Shown: positions 36,084 to 45,053, counted from the stretch's first letter. The stretch is DNA of 64,000 nucleotides from Paenibacillus mendelii (GCF_024498075.1 NZ_JANHOF010000006.1:186001-250000), one strand, 5' to 3'. The notes: generated by a model not told the origin, from the letters alone. Numbers and translations are program-made.

Positions 36084-36962
36084 ATGCGTATAGGAGCAAT
36101 TGAGGCTGGCGGCACAAAATTCGTGTGTGGAGTCGGCAATGAAGAAGGCATCATTGAGGATCGGGTCAGTTTTCCGACCGAGCAGCCGGAACAGACGACG
36201 AAGAATGTCATTGCCTACTTTCAAGATAAAGGCGTCGAGGCTATTGGAGTCGGCTCGTTCGGTCCCATTGATCTCGATCCAACTAGTCCCTTGTATGGAT
36301 ATGTGACGACAACGCCGAAGCCGGGTTGGGCGAACTATCCGCTGCTAAGTACGCTTAAGGAAGCCTTTGACGTTCCGTTCGGATGGGATACGGATGTGAA
36401 CGCTGCGGCTTTCGGTGAAGCGACTTGGGGCGCGGCCAAAGGATTGGATAGCTGTGTCTATTACACCATCGGTACAGGAGTCGGGGTGGGCGTCTATACA
36501 GAGGGCAAGATGGTTCACGGTCTTGTTCATCCAGAGGGAGGACATGTCTTGACGAGGCGTCATCCGGAGGATGATTTTGCAGGCGTATGTCCGTATCACG
36601 GGGACTGCTTGGAAGGCATGGCAGCAGGGCCGGCGCTGGAGAAGCGTTGGAAGGTGAAGGGCAGCGAGCTTACGGTGGATCATCCGGCTTGGACGATCGA
36701 AGCCTTCTATATCGGACAAGCTGTTGCTTCTGCGATCTTGATGCTTTCTCCGAAGAAAATTATTTTGGGCGGGGGCGTCATGCATCAGGAGCAGTTGTTC
36801 CCGATGATCCGCGCGGAAGTGAAGAAGAATCTTAATGGATATGTCAGTGCAAAGGCGATCTTGGAAGATATCGATTCGTACATTGTTTCTCCGGGACTGG
36901 GTGATAATGCCGGCTTATGCGGTGCCTTGGCGCTTGGCTTAGCGGCAGCGCAAGGCAAGTAA
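36084..36962 (+). CDS. ROK family fructokinase
   Basis: ATG 36084 follows GGAGGAACACAGAC (292 aa). The nucleotide-binding start MRIGAIEAGGTKFVCGVGN and the catalytic-Asp segment WDTDVNAAAFGEATWG fit ROK sugar kinases. The zinc-binding loop reads HPEDDFAGVCPYHGDCLEGM, with His and three Cys/His ligands, as in fructokinases of the GmuE/ScrK type. It converts fructose to fructose-6-phosphate, completing sucrose use with the GH32 enzyme. Both genes probably share one transcript. Confidence 0.93.
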   Translation: MRIGAIEAGGTKFVCGVGNEEGIIEDRVSFPTEQPEQTTKNVIAYFQDKGVEAIGVGSFGPIDLDPTSPLYGYVTTTPKPGWANYPLLSTLKEAFDVPFGWDTDVNAAAFGEATWGAAKGLDSCVYYTIGTGVGVGVYTEGKMVHGLVHPEGGHVLTRRHPEDDFAGVCPYHGDCLEGMAAGPALEKRWKVKGSELTVDHPAWTIEAFYIGQAVASAILMLSPKKIILGGGVMHQEQLFPMIRAEVKKNLNGYVSAKAILEDIDSYIVSPGLGDNAGLCGALALGLAAAQGK

Positions 36963-37025
36963 TCCACTCGGTTGGCAGGGCGGCAGTCGGGCTGTTACAT
37001 GATGCAATTGTCCATTGTCTTGTAA

Positions 37026-37262
37026 CTAGGCGGCGATGGTCCTGCTGACCTGGTTGCCGTCACTGTTATTACCGGCAATTTCGCGCAGCTCACGCAGAAG
37101 CTCGTCGAGTTCTTGCCGAAGCTCGTGGAGCTCGGTTCTACAACGCGCTCCGAGGGTGTTCAGACTGGAGCCGGTTATTTGGCCGGTGCGGATCTGGTAG
37201 ATCAATTTGTCCGTCATCGTATCGCAATCACTGATGCGGGCAGCCGATTGAATGGCATGCAT
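37026..37262 (-). CDS. Small coiled-coil protein, unknown
   Basis: ATG 37262 has a perfect AGGAGG eight bases upstream, which makes this 78-residue frame credible. The protein has a potential metal or disulfide pair (Cys13 and Cys41) and a clear amphipathic helix ELHELRQELDELLRELREI in the second half, consistent with a short coiled coil or dimerisation helix. No homology is recognised. Its leader contains two exact 51-bp repeats, and TTGACG near 37438 on the minus strand could be the -35 of its promoter. Confidence 0.65.
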   Translation of the reverse strand: MHAIQSAARISDCDTMTDKLIYQIRTGQITGSSLNTLGARCRTELHELRQELDELLRELREIAGNNSDGNQVSRTIAA

Positions 37263-37279
37263 GGTTGGGACCTCCTAAA

Positions 37280-37394
37280 AGTTTTTGTGAGACGCAGTCG
37301 AGCAAAAACTCACATCGTAAGCATACGCTTAGTTTTTGTGAGACGCAGTCGAGCAAAAACTCACATCGTAAGCATACGCTTAGTTTTTGCGTGG
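37280..37394. repeat. Two exact 51-bp direct repeats with inverted core
   Basis: Copies begin at 37280 and 37331, and a third partial copy (AGTTTTTGCG) begins at 37382. Inside each, AGTTTTTG is repaired by CAAAAACT across a 12-nt loop, and TGTGAG with CTCACA offers an alternative pairing. Copies are joined by AAGCATACGCTT. On the minus strand this lies between promoter and SD of the coiled-coil gene. Confidence 0.9.
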
Positions 37395-37518
37395 CTTTGC
37401 GTATATTAGAATCATAGCAATCATACATACGGATAAAGTCAATTTGACGTCAACGCCGTGTAAAAATTATCCTTGCAATCGGCTTGATTGCCGAGGAGTG
37501 CACAAACGTACACATGCT

Positions 37519-37553
37519 AGCCGCAGAGGCATACACCTCTGCGGCTGTTTATT
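37519..37553. terminator. Strong hairpin ahead of YesM gene
   Basis: AGCCGCAGAGG pairs with CCTCTGCGGCT around CATACA, followed by GTTTATT. No plus-strand gene ends nearby; it could end a short RNA or readthrough from the fructokinase. Confidence 0.65.
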
Positions 37554-37699
37554 ATGAGCGAGCACTTCTCGCGATAAATGTAATTTATTGGAATCTATTT
37601 GCGCTGGTGCTTTTTACCGACTTGTCGATATTTGTCGTAAACGTTCCGGTATACTAAGATGAGTTAGTTAGTCTATTCCGACGAGAGGACGGCATCAGG

Positions 37700-39508
37700 A
37701 TGAAGACAAGAATCGTTAATTGGTTCAGAAGCCAGCGGATTCAGAACAAGATCATCGCGATCTATTTTCCGCTGGTCGTTATTCCGCTCTTATTGCTTAG
37801 CGTGCTTTCCTACAATATCAATACAGAGGCTGTTATTAAAAAAACGAAGAAAAATATGCTCGATGAATCCCGGCTGATCACAACGAGAATCGACACGATT
37901 CTGTCGAATGCGGAGAGCTTCTCTAATATTGCGATGCTGGACTTGAATAAAGAAACGAAGCTTAAGACATTGGAGCCCAAGGAAATCCCTTACGATGAGC
38001 TGCAGACGAACGAAGATTACGTGCTGCGTAATCAGATTGAGAACAAGCTGGATTTTGCCATGCTTATTTTCCATGATGTCGAATCGGCGGTCTTCATCGA
38101 TAACAATCGCAACATCTACTCAACAGATCCCAAGCTGAATACAGGGACCTTGCGAGGGCTTGCAAGTCCGATGTTCCACGCAGTCGAGAAGAGTAACGGC
38201 ATCCACCTATGGTTTCCGATGCAGAGAAGAGACTACTGGGTTATGGACAAGCAGAATCCCGTCATTACGATCGGCAAAAAAATATTGGACACAGAGACGA
38301 TGGACACGCTTGGCTACCTGTTCGTCAACATCAATGAGAAAACTTTATCCTCCGTCTATCGTCCGGTCGGTCCTGTGCAGTCGAACGGGTATTACATCGT
38401 GGACAGTCGCGGCACGATCATCTCTTCTTCAGACGAGGAACGATTACTGCAATCTTTAGAGCCGGATAAGCGGGAAGAGATCACTTCACAGGAAACCGTG
38501 CTGGAGGAGATGCGAAGCATGAAGGGTGAGAAGGTGCTGCTCACGGCTATGCAATTCGGTAAGCCGGACTGGAAGCTGATCAATGAAATCCCGCTCAAGG
38601 AGTTGACCCGTGAGACGCGCCAGGTCACGAGCCTGATCTGGATCGTAGGCGGAATATGTCTGCTGTTTGCCTTGATCGGCGCGTTTATTTTGTCCAAGTC
38701 GATTGCCGCCCCGATCATTTACTTGGCGAAGCATGTGAAGGGGATTCGTGATGAGAACATTGACCGTCCGATCGATGTGAAGAGCAATGATGAAATCGGC
38801 ATTCTCGGTTCAGGTGTGAACACGATGCTTGGCCGGGTGAATGATTTGCTAATTAAGGTGAAGGAAGAGCAGCAGCAGAAGCGGGAGTATGAGCTGGCAC
38901 TCATTCAGGAGCAGATCAAACCGCATTTCTTCTACAACTCGCTTGATCTCATCTATGTGCTGTGTAAATCAGGCGAAAGCGAGGAAGCCGGTAAAGCGAC
39001 GAAGGCGCTGGCGGATTTTTACCGGATTGCGCTCAGTAACGGGAAAGAAATCATTACGGTGCGGGAGGAAATACGCAATCTACATAGTTATCTCTACATT
39101 CAGAGTGCCCGATATTCGGATTTATTCGATTTCCAGATTCAAATCCCCAATGAGCTGCTGAACTATACCATTCCGAAGCTGACGCTGCAGCCTTTAGTCG
39201 AGAATGCGATATATCACGGTTTGAAAGAGAAGGGCAGCTTCGGGCATATTACGATAGAAGGCTTCAAACAAGGAGATACCATGTGCATCAGCGTAAAGGA
39301 TGACGGAATTGGCTTCCCGGCTGAACGAATGAAGCATTGGCATACGAGCAAGGAGGAGCGCAGCTCCTTCGGTTTGAGCAGTGTCGATGAGCGGATCAAG
39401 CTCTATTTTGGAGATCGGTATGGCATCCGGATTCATAGCCAATTGGGAGAAGGCACAGACATAACGGTGGAAATTCCACTTATGAATGGAGATAAACACG
39501 ATGATTAA
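37700..39508 (+). CDS. YesM-type sensor histidine kinase
   Basis: The 602-residue kinase has helix 1 at ~18-38 (IIAIYFPLVVIPLLLLSVLS), an outside sensor (~39-305) of the cache type, and a second helix LIWIVGGICLLFALIGAFIL. It then has a HAMP linker, and the His_kinase box EQIKPHFFYNSLDLI with phospho-acceptor His409. The ATPase N-box reads LQPLVENAIYHGLKEKG, with G-boxes DDGIGFP and FGLSSVDERI. It should sense an extracellular carbohydrate or binding-protein complex. Its stop overlaps the response regulator by 8 bp, and the ABC importer follows. Confidence 0.94.
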   Translation: MKTRIVNWFRSQRIQNKIIAIYFPLVVIPLLLLSVLSYNINTEAVIKKTKKNMLDESRLITTRIDTILSNAESFSNIAMLDLNKETKLKTLEPKEIPYDELQTNEDYVLRNQIENKLDFAMLIFHDVESAVFIDNNRNIYSTDPKLNTGTLRGLASPMFHAVEKSNGIHLWFPMQRRDYWVMDKQNPVITIGKKILDTETMDTLGYLFVNINEKTLSSVYRPVGPVQSNGYYIVDSRGTIISSSDEERLLQSLEPDKREEITSQETVLEEMRSMKGEKVLLTAMQFGKPDWKLINEIPLKELTRETRQVTSLIWIVGGICLLFALIGAFILSKSIAAPIIYLAKHVKGIRDENIDRPIDVKSNDEIGILGSGVNTMLGRVNDLLIKVKEEQQQKREYELALIQEQIKPHFFYNSLDLIYVLCKSGESEEAGKATKALADFYRIALSNGKEIITVREEIRNLHSYLYIQSARYSDLFDFQIQIPNELLNYTIPKLTLQPLVENAIYHGLKEKGSFGHITIEGFKQGDTMCISVKDDGIGFPAERMKHWHTSKEERSSFGLSSVDERIKLYFGDRYGIRIHSQLGEGTDITVEIPLMNGDKHDD

Positions 39509-41096
39509 CGTTATTTTGGCCGATGACGAGGCGGTCTTCCGCAAATACCTCCGACATGTCATCGACTGGGAGGCGCATGGCTTCCACGTATGTGGCGAGG
39601 CGAAGAACGGGGTGGAGGCTCTGGAGCTCATTGAGCGCGAGCGCCCCGATATCGCATTTATCGATATTAACATGCCGTATATGAACGGGATGGATCTTGC
39701 GGCGAAGGTAAAGGAGCTGTATCCGTCCACCTCGATCGTGCTTGTGACCGGCCATAGTGAATTTGAGTATGCCCGCCAAGCGCTTAAGATCGGCGTAGAT
39801 GACTATATTCTGAAGCCGTTTGACGAAGAGGAGCTGCTCATGGCGCTCGCCAAGGTGAAAAGTGCGATGGAGAAATCGCGGGTGGAGCAGGACAAGACAC
39901 AGAAGGAACGGCTCGCCTGGAAGGAAAGCTTTCTCAATCTGCTCATTAGCAATGAATATACAGGTGATAACGAGATGATGAATCATCAGATGAAGATGTT
40001 CCAGCAGCAGGAGGATCGCTCCTTGTTTCAGGTCATTGCCATCGAAATCGACGGCCTTCACGAGCAGTGGCCGGATTCCGGTGAAATTCGTCTGCGCAAA
40101 TATATCATTGCCAACCTGCTTCAGGACCTCATCAAGCTCGAAGGACGCCAGTTTATTTTTAACGGCCCTGAGAACCGGGTCATCTCGCTGCTGCAGTTTA
40201 CCGAAGAAGGCGGGGATAAGCGGTTTCAAACGGATGGTTACTCGCGATTGTGCGCGCTGATCAAGCGGCACTTCGGCTTCAGTGTGACAGTGGGAATCGG
40301 TACAGCGGGACAAGGGGTGACATTCATTCGCGAGTCGTATATGGAATCCGTTATTGCACTGCGAAATCGCATCGCGATGAATCTCACAGATGTCGTCTTT
40401 TACCGGGACATTACCTCGAAGGCTTCGAATATCGGCTTCTATCCAAGTGAAATGAACGAGAATCTGCTGCTGCATTTGAGGCTTCACGACGAGGATGAGA
40501 TTCGTAAAAATTTGGATGCGATTCGGACCTATATTCAGAATCAACAGCTTTCGAGCGATTATATTCATACGATTCTAGCAGGACTGGTATCGTTATGTCT
40601 CACTTATATTTATGAAATGGGCCGGAAGGTTGAAGATGTACTGCCCAGCAACTTTTCTCCCTTCAAAGAAATTACGAGTAAGCCTTCAATAGAATCGGCC
40701 TTTGAATGGATCACCGATATCTATCTGACTGCTGCACGTCATTCGAAGGGCGTGAAACGTTCCAAGTCGGGTAAAATATTGGAATCCGCCCGGGAGTACA
40801 TCGATTCGAATTATGCGAACAGCCAGCTGAAAGTAGAGGACATCTCCAAACACTTCTATATCCAGCCCCGCTATTTGTTAAAGATATTCAAGCAAGAGCT
40901 AGGTATGAGCGTGAGCGACTATATACTCGAAACACGGATCCAGCGGGCCAAGGAGCTTCTGATCTCAGGCAATAACTTGCGCCTGACGGATATATCGCAA
41001 ATGGTGGGCTACAGCGATCCGGGTCATTTTAGTAAAACCTTCAAGAAGCATACGGGATTATCTCCGAGTGAGTATGAGGTTACGCGGACTAAGTAG
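39501..41096 (+). CDS. YesN-type response regulator (receiver + AraC HTH)
   Basis: ATG 39501 overlaps the kinase stop and has GGAGAT upstream (531 aa). The receiver shows Asp8/Asp9 and phospho-acceptor Asp55 in AFIDINMPYMNG, with LKPFDEEEL at the end. A ~280-residue linker domain follows. The C-terminal AraC HTH reads LKVEDISKHFYIQPRYLLKI and LTDISQMVGYSDPGHFSKTF. It should activate the binding-protein/permease operon that starts 112 bp downstream; this target is inferred from order. Confidence 0.94.
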   Translation: MINVILADDEAVFRKYLRHVIDWEAHGFHVCGEAKNGVEALELIERERPDIAFIDINMPYMNGMDLAAKVKELYPSTSIVLVTGHSEFEYARQALKIGVDDYILKPFDEEELLMALAKVKSAMEKSRVEQDKTQKERLAWKESFLNLLISNEYTGDNEMMNHQMKMFQQQEDRSLFQVIAIEIDGLHEQWPDSGEIRLRKYIIANLLQDLIKLEGRQFIFNGPENRVISLLQFTEEGGDKRFQTDGYSRLCALIKRHFGFSVTVGIGTAGQGVTFIRESYMESVIALRNRIAMNLTDVVFYRDITSKASNIGFYPSEMNENLLLHLRLHDEDEIRKNLDAIRTYIQNQQLSSDYIHTILAGLVSLCLTYIYEMGRKVEDVLPSNFSPFKEITSKPSIESAFEWITDIYLTAARHSKGVKRSKSGKILESAREYIDSNYANSQLKVEDISKHFYIQPRYLLKIFKQELGMSVSDYILETRIQRAKELLISGNNLRLTDISQMVGYSDPGHFSKTFKKHTGLSPSEYEVTRTK

Positions 41097-41148
41097 GACA
41101 AAATGATGGGTTTGGGTCGAAATGTACAAATGTGTTCCGATTTATCCC

Positions 41149-41178
41149 TTACTCGCCATGTTACCTTCCCTGTACAAT
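41149..41178 (+). promoter_or_regulatory. Putative promoter of the sugar ABC operon
   Basis: TACAAT (41173-41178) with a weak TTACTC 18 bp upstream lies 30 bp before the binding-protein start. The weak -35 fits a promoter that needs the upstream AraC-type regulator. Confidence 0.4.
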
Positions 41179-41207
41179 GAGAACAAATCAGACAAGGGGG
41201 ATATACA

Positions 41208-42539
41208 ATGAAGAACAAAACGTTGAAGCCTATATTGATGCTTCTGCTGCTCTCAATGGTTGCTCTTTCGCTTGCGGCATGCGGCTCCGGCAACAATAAG
41301 GCGGATAACGAATCCGGCAGCAAGAACGAAGCGGGCGGTAATGATGCGGCGAAAGCGGTTAAGCTGAAGTTCTATGCGCAGTACAGCGGTGTAGAGAAAG
41401 CTGTATACGACGCAGCCAAAGAATCCATGAAGAAGGTAATGCCTGAAGTCGAAGTGGAATTCGAGGTTGCTGCACAGGATGACGAGCAAAAAATTAAAAC
41501 CTATGCGGCTGCAGGCAGCCTGCCGGACATATTCTTCGCATCCAGCGGCCTTATTGAGACGCTGAAGAAATCGGATAACCTGTACGTTATGGACGATGTT
41601 GTGAAAGAAAACAACATTGAAAGCCTGCTCAACGAAACGTCCAAGCCGATGCTGTGGAATAAAGACGGGCATTCCTACTCTGTACCGAATGTGGGTCAAT
41701 GGGCAGCACTGATCTATTACAACAAGGAACTGTTTGCCCAGCACAATGTTAAAGCCCCTACGAACTACACGGAGCTGTTGGAAGCGGTAAAAGCGTTCAA
41801 AGCCAAAGACATTACGCCACTTGCTCTATTCGCAAAGGAAAAATGGCCGGGTGTGCAATTGTTCGATATGGCTGTTGTCGGCTCGGAGCCGGCTGGCGTG
41901 AAGAAGCTGGACAACGGCGAAGGCCAGTTCTCGGACGAAGCGTATATTCAAGCTACTAACAAGTTGGCAGAGCTTACGAAAGAAGGCCTTCTGTCTAAGA
42001 ATGCATTCAATACGACTGCGGATGACGCTGCAGCTCAATTCACTTCAGGCAAAGCGGCTATGCTGTTGAACGGCGCATGGTCGATGAACAATATTTACGA
42101 AATGATGGGCGATAAGCTGGGCATTCTGTACACACCTTTCTCCGATGCGGATAAAGTCGATCAAGTGAAATGGAACATGAGCGGCGGCGGCTTCAACCAA
42201 GGGTTTGCGGTATCCAAAAACTCGGCCAATAAAGAAGTTGCAGCTAAATATGCGGCATTATTCTCGATTGAATTTGCAAAGCAGCGTGTCATCATGCTGG
42301 CTGATCCGAACTCCATCCTAGTCGAAGATGTAAAACCGGCTAATGGCCTGTCTCCGGTTCAACAACAATACGCGGACGATTCCGTGAATTTCAAAACCAT
42401 GACTGCTTTCCCATGGGGACTTGAGAACGCGAAGTTCAAAACAGCCATCGAAGACAACACGCAAAAATTGCTTGCTGGTCAAGATAAGGAAGATTTCATC
42501 AAGGACATGAACAAAGCGATTGAACAAGCCCGCAAATAA
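41208..42539 (+). CDS. Sugar ABC transporter substrate-binding lipoprotein
   Basis: The 443-residue protein has signal and lipobox ALSLAAC (Cys25), a spacer rich in N, G, S and E, then a bacterial SBP type 1 fold: VKLKFYAQYSGVEKAVYDAA, LPDIFFASSGLIETLKKS, YSVPNVGQWAALIYYNKELF and GKAAMLLNGAWSMNNI. It captures an oligosaccharide outside the membrane for the two permeases that follow. No ATPase gene lies in the operon, which is usual for CUT1 importers of Paenibacillus and Bacillus that share one MsmX-type ATPase. Confidence 0.94.
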   Translation: MKNKTLKPILMLLLLSMVALSLAACGSGNNKADNESGSKNEAGGNDAAKAVKLKFYAQYSGVEKAVYDAAKESMKKVMPEVEVEFEVAAQDDEQKIKTYAAAGSLPDIFFASSGLIETLKKSDNLYVMDDVVKENNIESLLNETSKPMLWNKDGHSYSVPNVGQWAALIYYNKELFAQHNVKAPTNYTELLEAVKAFKAKDITPLALFAKEKWPGVQLFDMAVVGSEPAGVKKLDNGEGQFSDEAYIQATNKLAELTKEGLLSKNAFNTTADDAAAQFTSGKAAMLLNGAWSMNNIYEMMGDKLGILYTPFSDADKVDQVKWNMSGGGFNQGFAVSKNSANKEVAAKYAALFSIEFAKQRVIMLADPNSILVEDVKPANGLSPVQQQYADDSVNFKTMTAFPWGLENAKFKTAIEDNTQKLLAGQDKEDFIKDMNKAIEQARK

Positions 42540-42570
42540 TATTGGCAAGTAAAAATGGTAAGTAAAGAAC

Positions 42571-42607
42571 AGGTTGTCCTTGAAGTCTGGGACGACCTTT
42601 TTTTAAG
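42571..42607 (+). terminator. Intra-operon attenuating terminator
   Basis: AGGTTGTCC pairs with GGACGACCT (one G-T) and runs into TTTTTTT. It lies between the binding-protein gene and the permeases, so the binding protein would be made in excess. Confidence 0.8.
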
Positions 42608-42616
42608 GGAGGAAAT

Positions 42617-43498
42617 ATGACTTCTAAACAGAAATACAATTTGGCGCTGCTCGTATTTACTGTCCCGACGCTGCTCTTCTTCACCGTCATGGTAACGATC
42701 CCCATTCTGCAGACCTTCCAGAAAAGCTTTTTCGATTGGGACGGACTAAGCAAAGCTACCTTCATTGGATTCGATAATTACATTCGTCTGTTCGACGACG
42801 ATGACTTCTGGGTGTCCTTAAAGAACGGCCTCGTGTTCGCTTTCGTGCTTGTTGTGTACCAAATTGGACTAGGCACGCTGCTCGGGATCGCGCTGAGCTC
42901 GAAGAGCTTGAGAGGACGTAAGTTTTTCAAGACAACCTACTTCATCCCCGTCGTCTTATCCGGCGTTGTCGTGTCGCAGCTGTGGATTGCAATCTACAAC
43001 ACCGATGGCGGCCTGCTCAACAGCCTGTTCGCCCTGATGGGCAGCAATTACGAGCAATCCTGGCTGAGCGGTGAACACACCTCGATCTGGGCGATCGCCT
43101 TCACGAACGGATGGCAGAATATGGGCGTTCATCTGGTGTTGATCTATACCGCGATTAAGTCGATTCCTGAGCATCTGTATGAGGCCGCCAAGATTGATGG
43201 GGCTTCCTTCTGGACCACACACTTTAAGATTACGATTCCGCTCTTGAGCGAAACGTATAAATTTTGCCTGATTATCGCCATTACAGGAGGCTTGAACGCG
43301 TTCCAGAACATGTTCGTCATGACGAGCGGTGGTCCTGGCAACATCTCGTATACGTTCACCTTCATGATGTATAAAGCGGCTTTCCGCTCGAACGAATACG
43401 GTTACGGCTCGGCAGCGGCAGCTGTGCTTGTTATTGAATGCCTCTTGTTCACCATCCTCATCAACAAATTGGTGGCGCGGGAAAAAATCAGTTATTAG
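42617..43498 (+). CDS. Sugar ABC permease, CUT1 (MalF/UgpA-like)
   Basis: The 293-residue protein has six helices from LALLVFTVPTLLFFTVMVTI onward. The EAA loop is LYEAAKIDGASFWTTHFKIT, followed by the typical PLL after it. Other family marks are FFDWDGLSKATFIGFDNYI and YFIPVVLSGVVVSQLW. ATG 42617 follows AAGGGAGGAAAT. It pairs with the second permease encoded 14 bp after its stop. Confidence 0.93.
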   Translation: MTSKQKYNLALLVFTVPTLLFFTVMVTIPILQTFQKSFFDWDGLSKATFIGFDNYIRLFDDDDFWVSLKNGLVFAFVLVVYQIGLGTLLGIALSSKSLRGRKFFKTTYFIPVVLSGVVVSQLWIAIYNTDGGLLNSLFALMGSNYEQSWLSGEHTSIWAIAFTNGWQNMGVHLVLIYTAIKSIPEHLYEAAKIDGASFWTTHFKITIPLLSETYKFCLIIAITGGLNAFQNMFVMTSGGPGNISYTFTFMMYKAAFRSNEYGYGSAAAAVLVIECLLFTILINKLVAREKISY

Positions 43499-43512
43499 AT
43501 GGGGAGGATCCT

Positions 43513-44346
43513 ATGTTAAAGCGAATTACGAAGAGAACGCTGACCTACGGTCCGCTGTTATTCTACGTACTGGTCAGCTTGTATCCATTAGTATGGCTAT
43601 TGTTCTATTCCTTTAAAAATAATGAAGAAATTTTCTCGACGAACGTATTCGGTATTCCGAGTGAGTGGCGCATCGAGAACTATAAGAACGCTTTTGCCGC
43701 ATTCGATCTGCTGCTCTACTTCAAGAACAGCTTTATCGTATCGATCGGCACCGTTGTGTTCACTGTCATCCTTGCTCTGATGTTCTCCTATGCGGCAGCG
43801 CGGATGAAATGGAAGTATGCCAATGCGGGCCGGATTTATATGACGGCGGGTATGTTTATTCCCATGCAGATCATCCTGATTCCACTGCTTATTATTGAAC
43901 GGACACTGCATCTGCAAAATAGTTATTTGGCCGTTATTGTCCCATATGTCGCGTTCCAGCTTTCTTTTGCAACGATTATTTTCTATGCGTTCTTCCGGTC
44001 CTTGCCCTATGAAATTGAAGAATCCGCAGCTATTGACGGGGCTAATGTGTATACGACGTTCTTCCGCATTATGGTTCCGCTCGTGAAGCCGGCTATTGCT
44101 TCCGTTAGTATCTTCGTCTTTCTATTCGCATGGAATGAATTCCTGGTAGCACTCGTCATGATTAGCGATAATGCACTGAAGACACTACCGCTCGGCCTGT
44201 TATATTTCCAGACCCAGTTCAGCTCGGATTGGGGCGCAATGGGGGCCGTCATGGTGCTGTCCACTATACCGACCATCCTTGTCTATCTCTTGTTCTCCGA
44301 GCAGGTGGAGAATGCGCTCACGGTCAGCTCAGCCGTGAAAGGGTAG
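43513..44346 (+). CDS. Sugar ABC permease, CUT1 (MalG/UgpE-like)
   Basis: ATG 43513 has GGGGAGGATCC upstream (277 aa). The protein shows MalG-type features: LYPLVWLLFYSFKNNEEIF, MYTAGMFIPMQ-like YMTAGMFIPMQIILIP, and the EAA loop IEESAAIDGANVYTTFFRIM with VPLVKPAI. It ends the transporter operon; no terminator with a U-run follows, and repeat-rich DNA begins 30 bp later. The alpha-galactosidase-like gene downstream probably belongs to the same pathway. Confidence 0.93.
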   Translation: MLKRITKRTLTYGPLLFYVLVSLYPLVWLLFYSFKNNEEIFSTNVFGIPSEWRIENYKNAFAAFDLLLYFKNSFIVSIGTVVFTVILALMFSYAAARMKWKYANAGRIYMTAGMFIPMQIILIPLLIIERTLHLQNSYLAVIVPYVAFQLSFATIIFYAFFRSLPYEIEESAAIDGANVYTTFFRIMVPLVKPAIASVSIFVFLFAWNEFLVALVMISDNALKTLPLGLLYFQTQFSSDWGAMGAVMVLSTIPTILVYLLFSEQVENALTVSSAVKG

Positions 44347-44374
44347 ATTGGCTTATAGATCAATTGGACGTTAA

Positions 44375-44503
44375 TTCGAGCATAAACGAAATATTCGAGC
44401 ACAAAACTCGAGAACAAACGAAATAATCGGGCACAAAACTCAAGAACAAACGAAATATACGAGCGCAAAACTCGAGAACAAACGAAATATTCGAGCACAA
44501 ACC
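44375..44503. repeat. Four tandem 32-bp repeats
   Basis: The core AAACGAAATA starts at 44384, 44416, 44448 and 44480, exactly 32 bp apart, with the consensus TTCGAGCACAAAACTCGAGAAC around it. CTCGAG and TTCGAGCACAAAACTCGA are inverted within the unit. It begins about 30 bp after the permease stop. Confidence 0.9.
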
Positions 44504-44725
44504 GTTCCGCAGGCTGAATGTTCTTCCGATCGCTGTTGTTCCCGGATTTCTTTGAATTATATATATGGGTTGATATCCGGGAACAAAGGCGACCGCTTGC
44601 GCTTCTCCAGAATCATTCTTCCTGCTCCACTCGTTTGCTGCCGGCATTTCGTTCATTCAAAACCCATGTATCAATGCTTCACAGTATGAAGCACATGTTC
44701 AACCAAGCTTATATTTCACAATACT

Positions 44726-44915
44726 AAGCGTATGTTCAATCAAACCACCAAGTGTAGATTAGACAAAACCAAGCGTATGCTCAACCAAATCACCAAGTGT
44801 AGATTAGACAAAACCAAGCGTATGCTCATCCAAACAACCAAGTGTAGATTAGACAAAACCAAGCGTATGCTCATCTAAACAACCAAGTGCAGACTACACA
44901 AAACCAAGCGTTTGC
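44726..44915. repeat. Tandem 45-bp repeats
   Basis: AAGCGTATG (or TTG in the last) begins at 44726, 44771, 44816, 44861 and 44906, exactly 45 bp apart. The rest of the unit reads TTCAACCAAACCACCAAGTG then TAGATTAGACAAAACC with few changes. A decayed copy precedes the first. Confidence 0.9.
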
Positions 44916-44925
44916 TTCCGAAGTA

Positions 44926-45041
44926 AGTTTTGTTGCGAAGAAGACTCAGGAAGCATATGCTCCACAAAACTTAAGTCTATGCTTTCGAAGCAGTTTTGTT
45001 GCGATGAAGACTCGATGAAGCATATGCTCCACAAAACTTTT
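44926..45041. repeat. 66-67-bp duplication at the GH36 leader
   Basis: AGTTTTGTTGCGA starts at 44926 and 44992, and AAGCATATGCTCCACAAAAC starts at 44951 and 45018. The second copy ends directly at the SD (TAGGAGGG) of the GH36 gene, so it forms its mRNA leader. Confidence 0.85.
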
Positions 45042-45053
45042 AGGAGGGTTCAG

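Larger units (their letters stand above)
37263..37699. other. Spacer with repeated leader and a separate hairpin
   Basis: The stretch holds the 51-bp repeats, the start-side region of the coiled-coil gene, the hairpin at 37519-37553 and the promoter region of the YesM kinase. TATACT near 37650 may be the kinase -10, but its -35 is poor. Confidence 0.5.
44347..45053. other. Repeat-rich spacer before the GH36 gene
   Basis: About 700 bp without a gene. It holds three separate tandem-repeat families described in their own entries (44375-44503, 44726-44915, 44926-45041). The stretch 44510-44690 between them shows no repeat or frame with an SD. Confidence 0.85.

Noticed and set aside
37228..37428. 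Minus-strand frame with a repeated 17-residue KLSVCLRCEFLLDCVSQ unit
   Set aside because: It arises from the 51-bp (17-codon) repeats, has no SD, and overlaps the better-supported 78-residue gene.
39480..40568. 362-codon minus-strand frame opposite the YesN-type regulator
   Set aside because: The receiver and HTH motifs fix the plus frame; the antisense reading is composition-driven.
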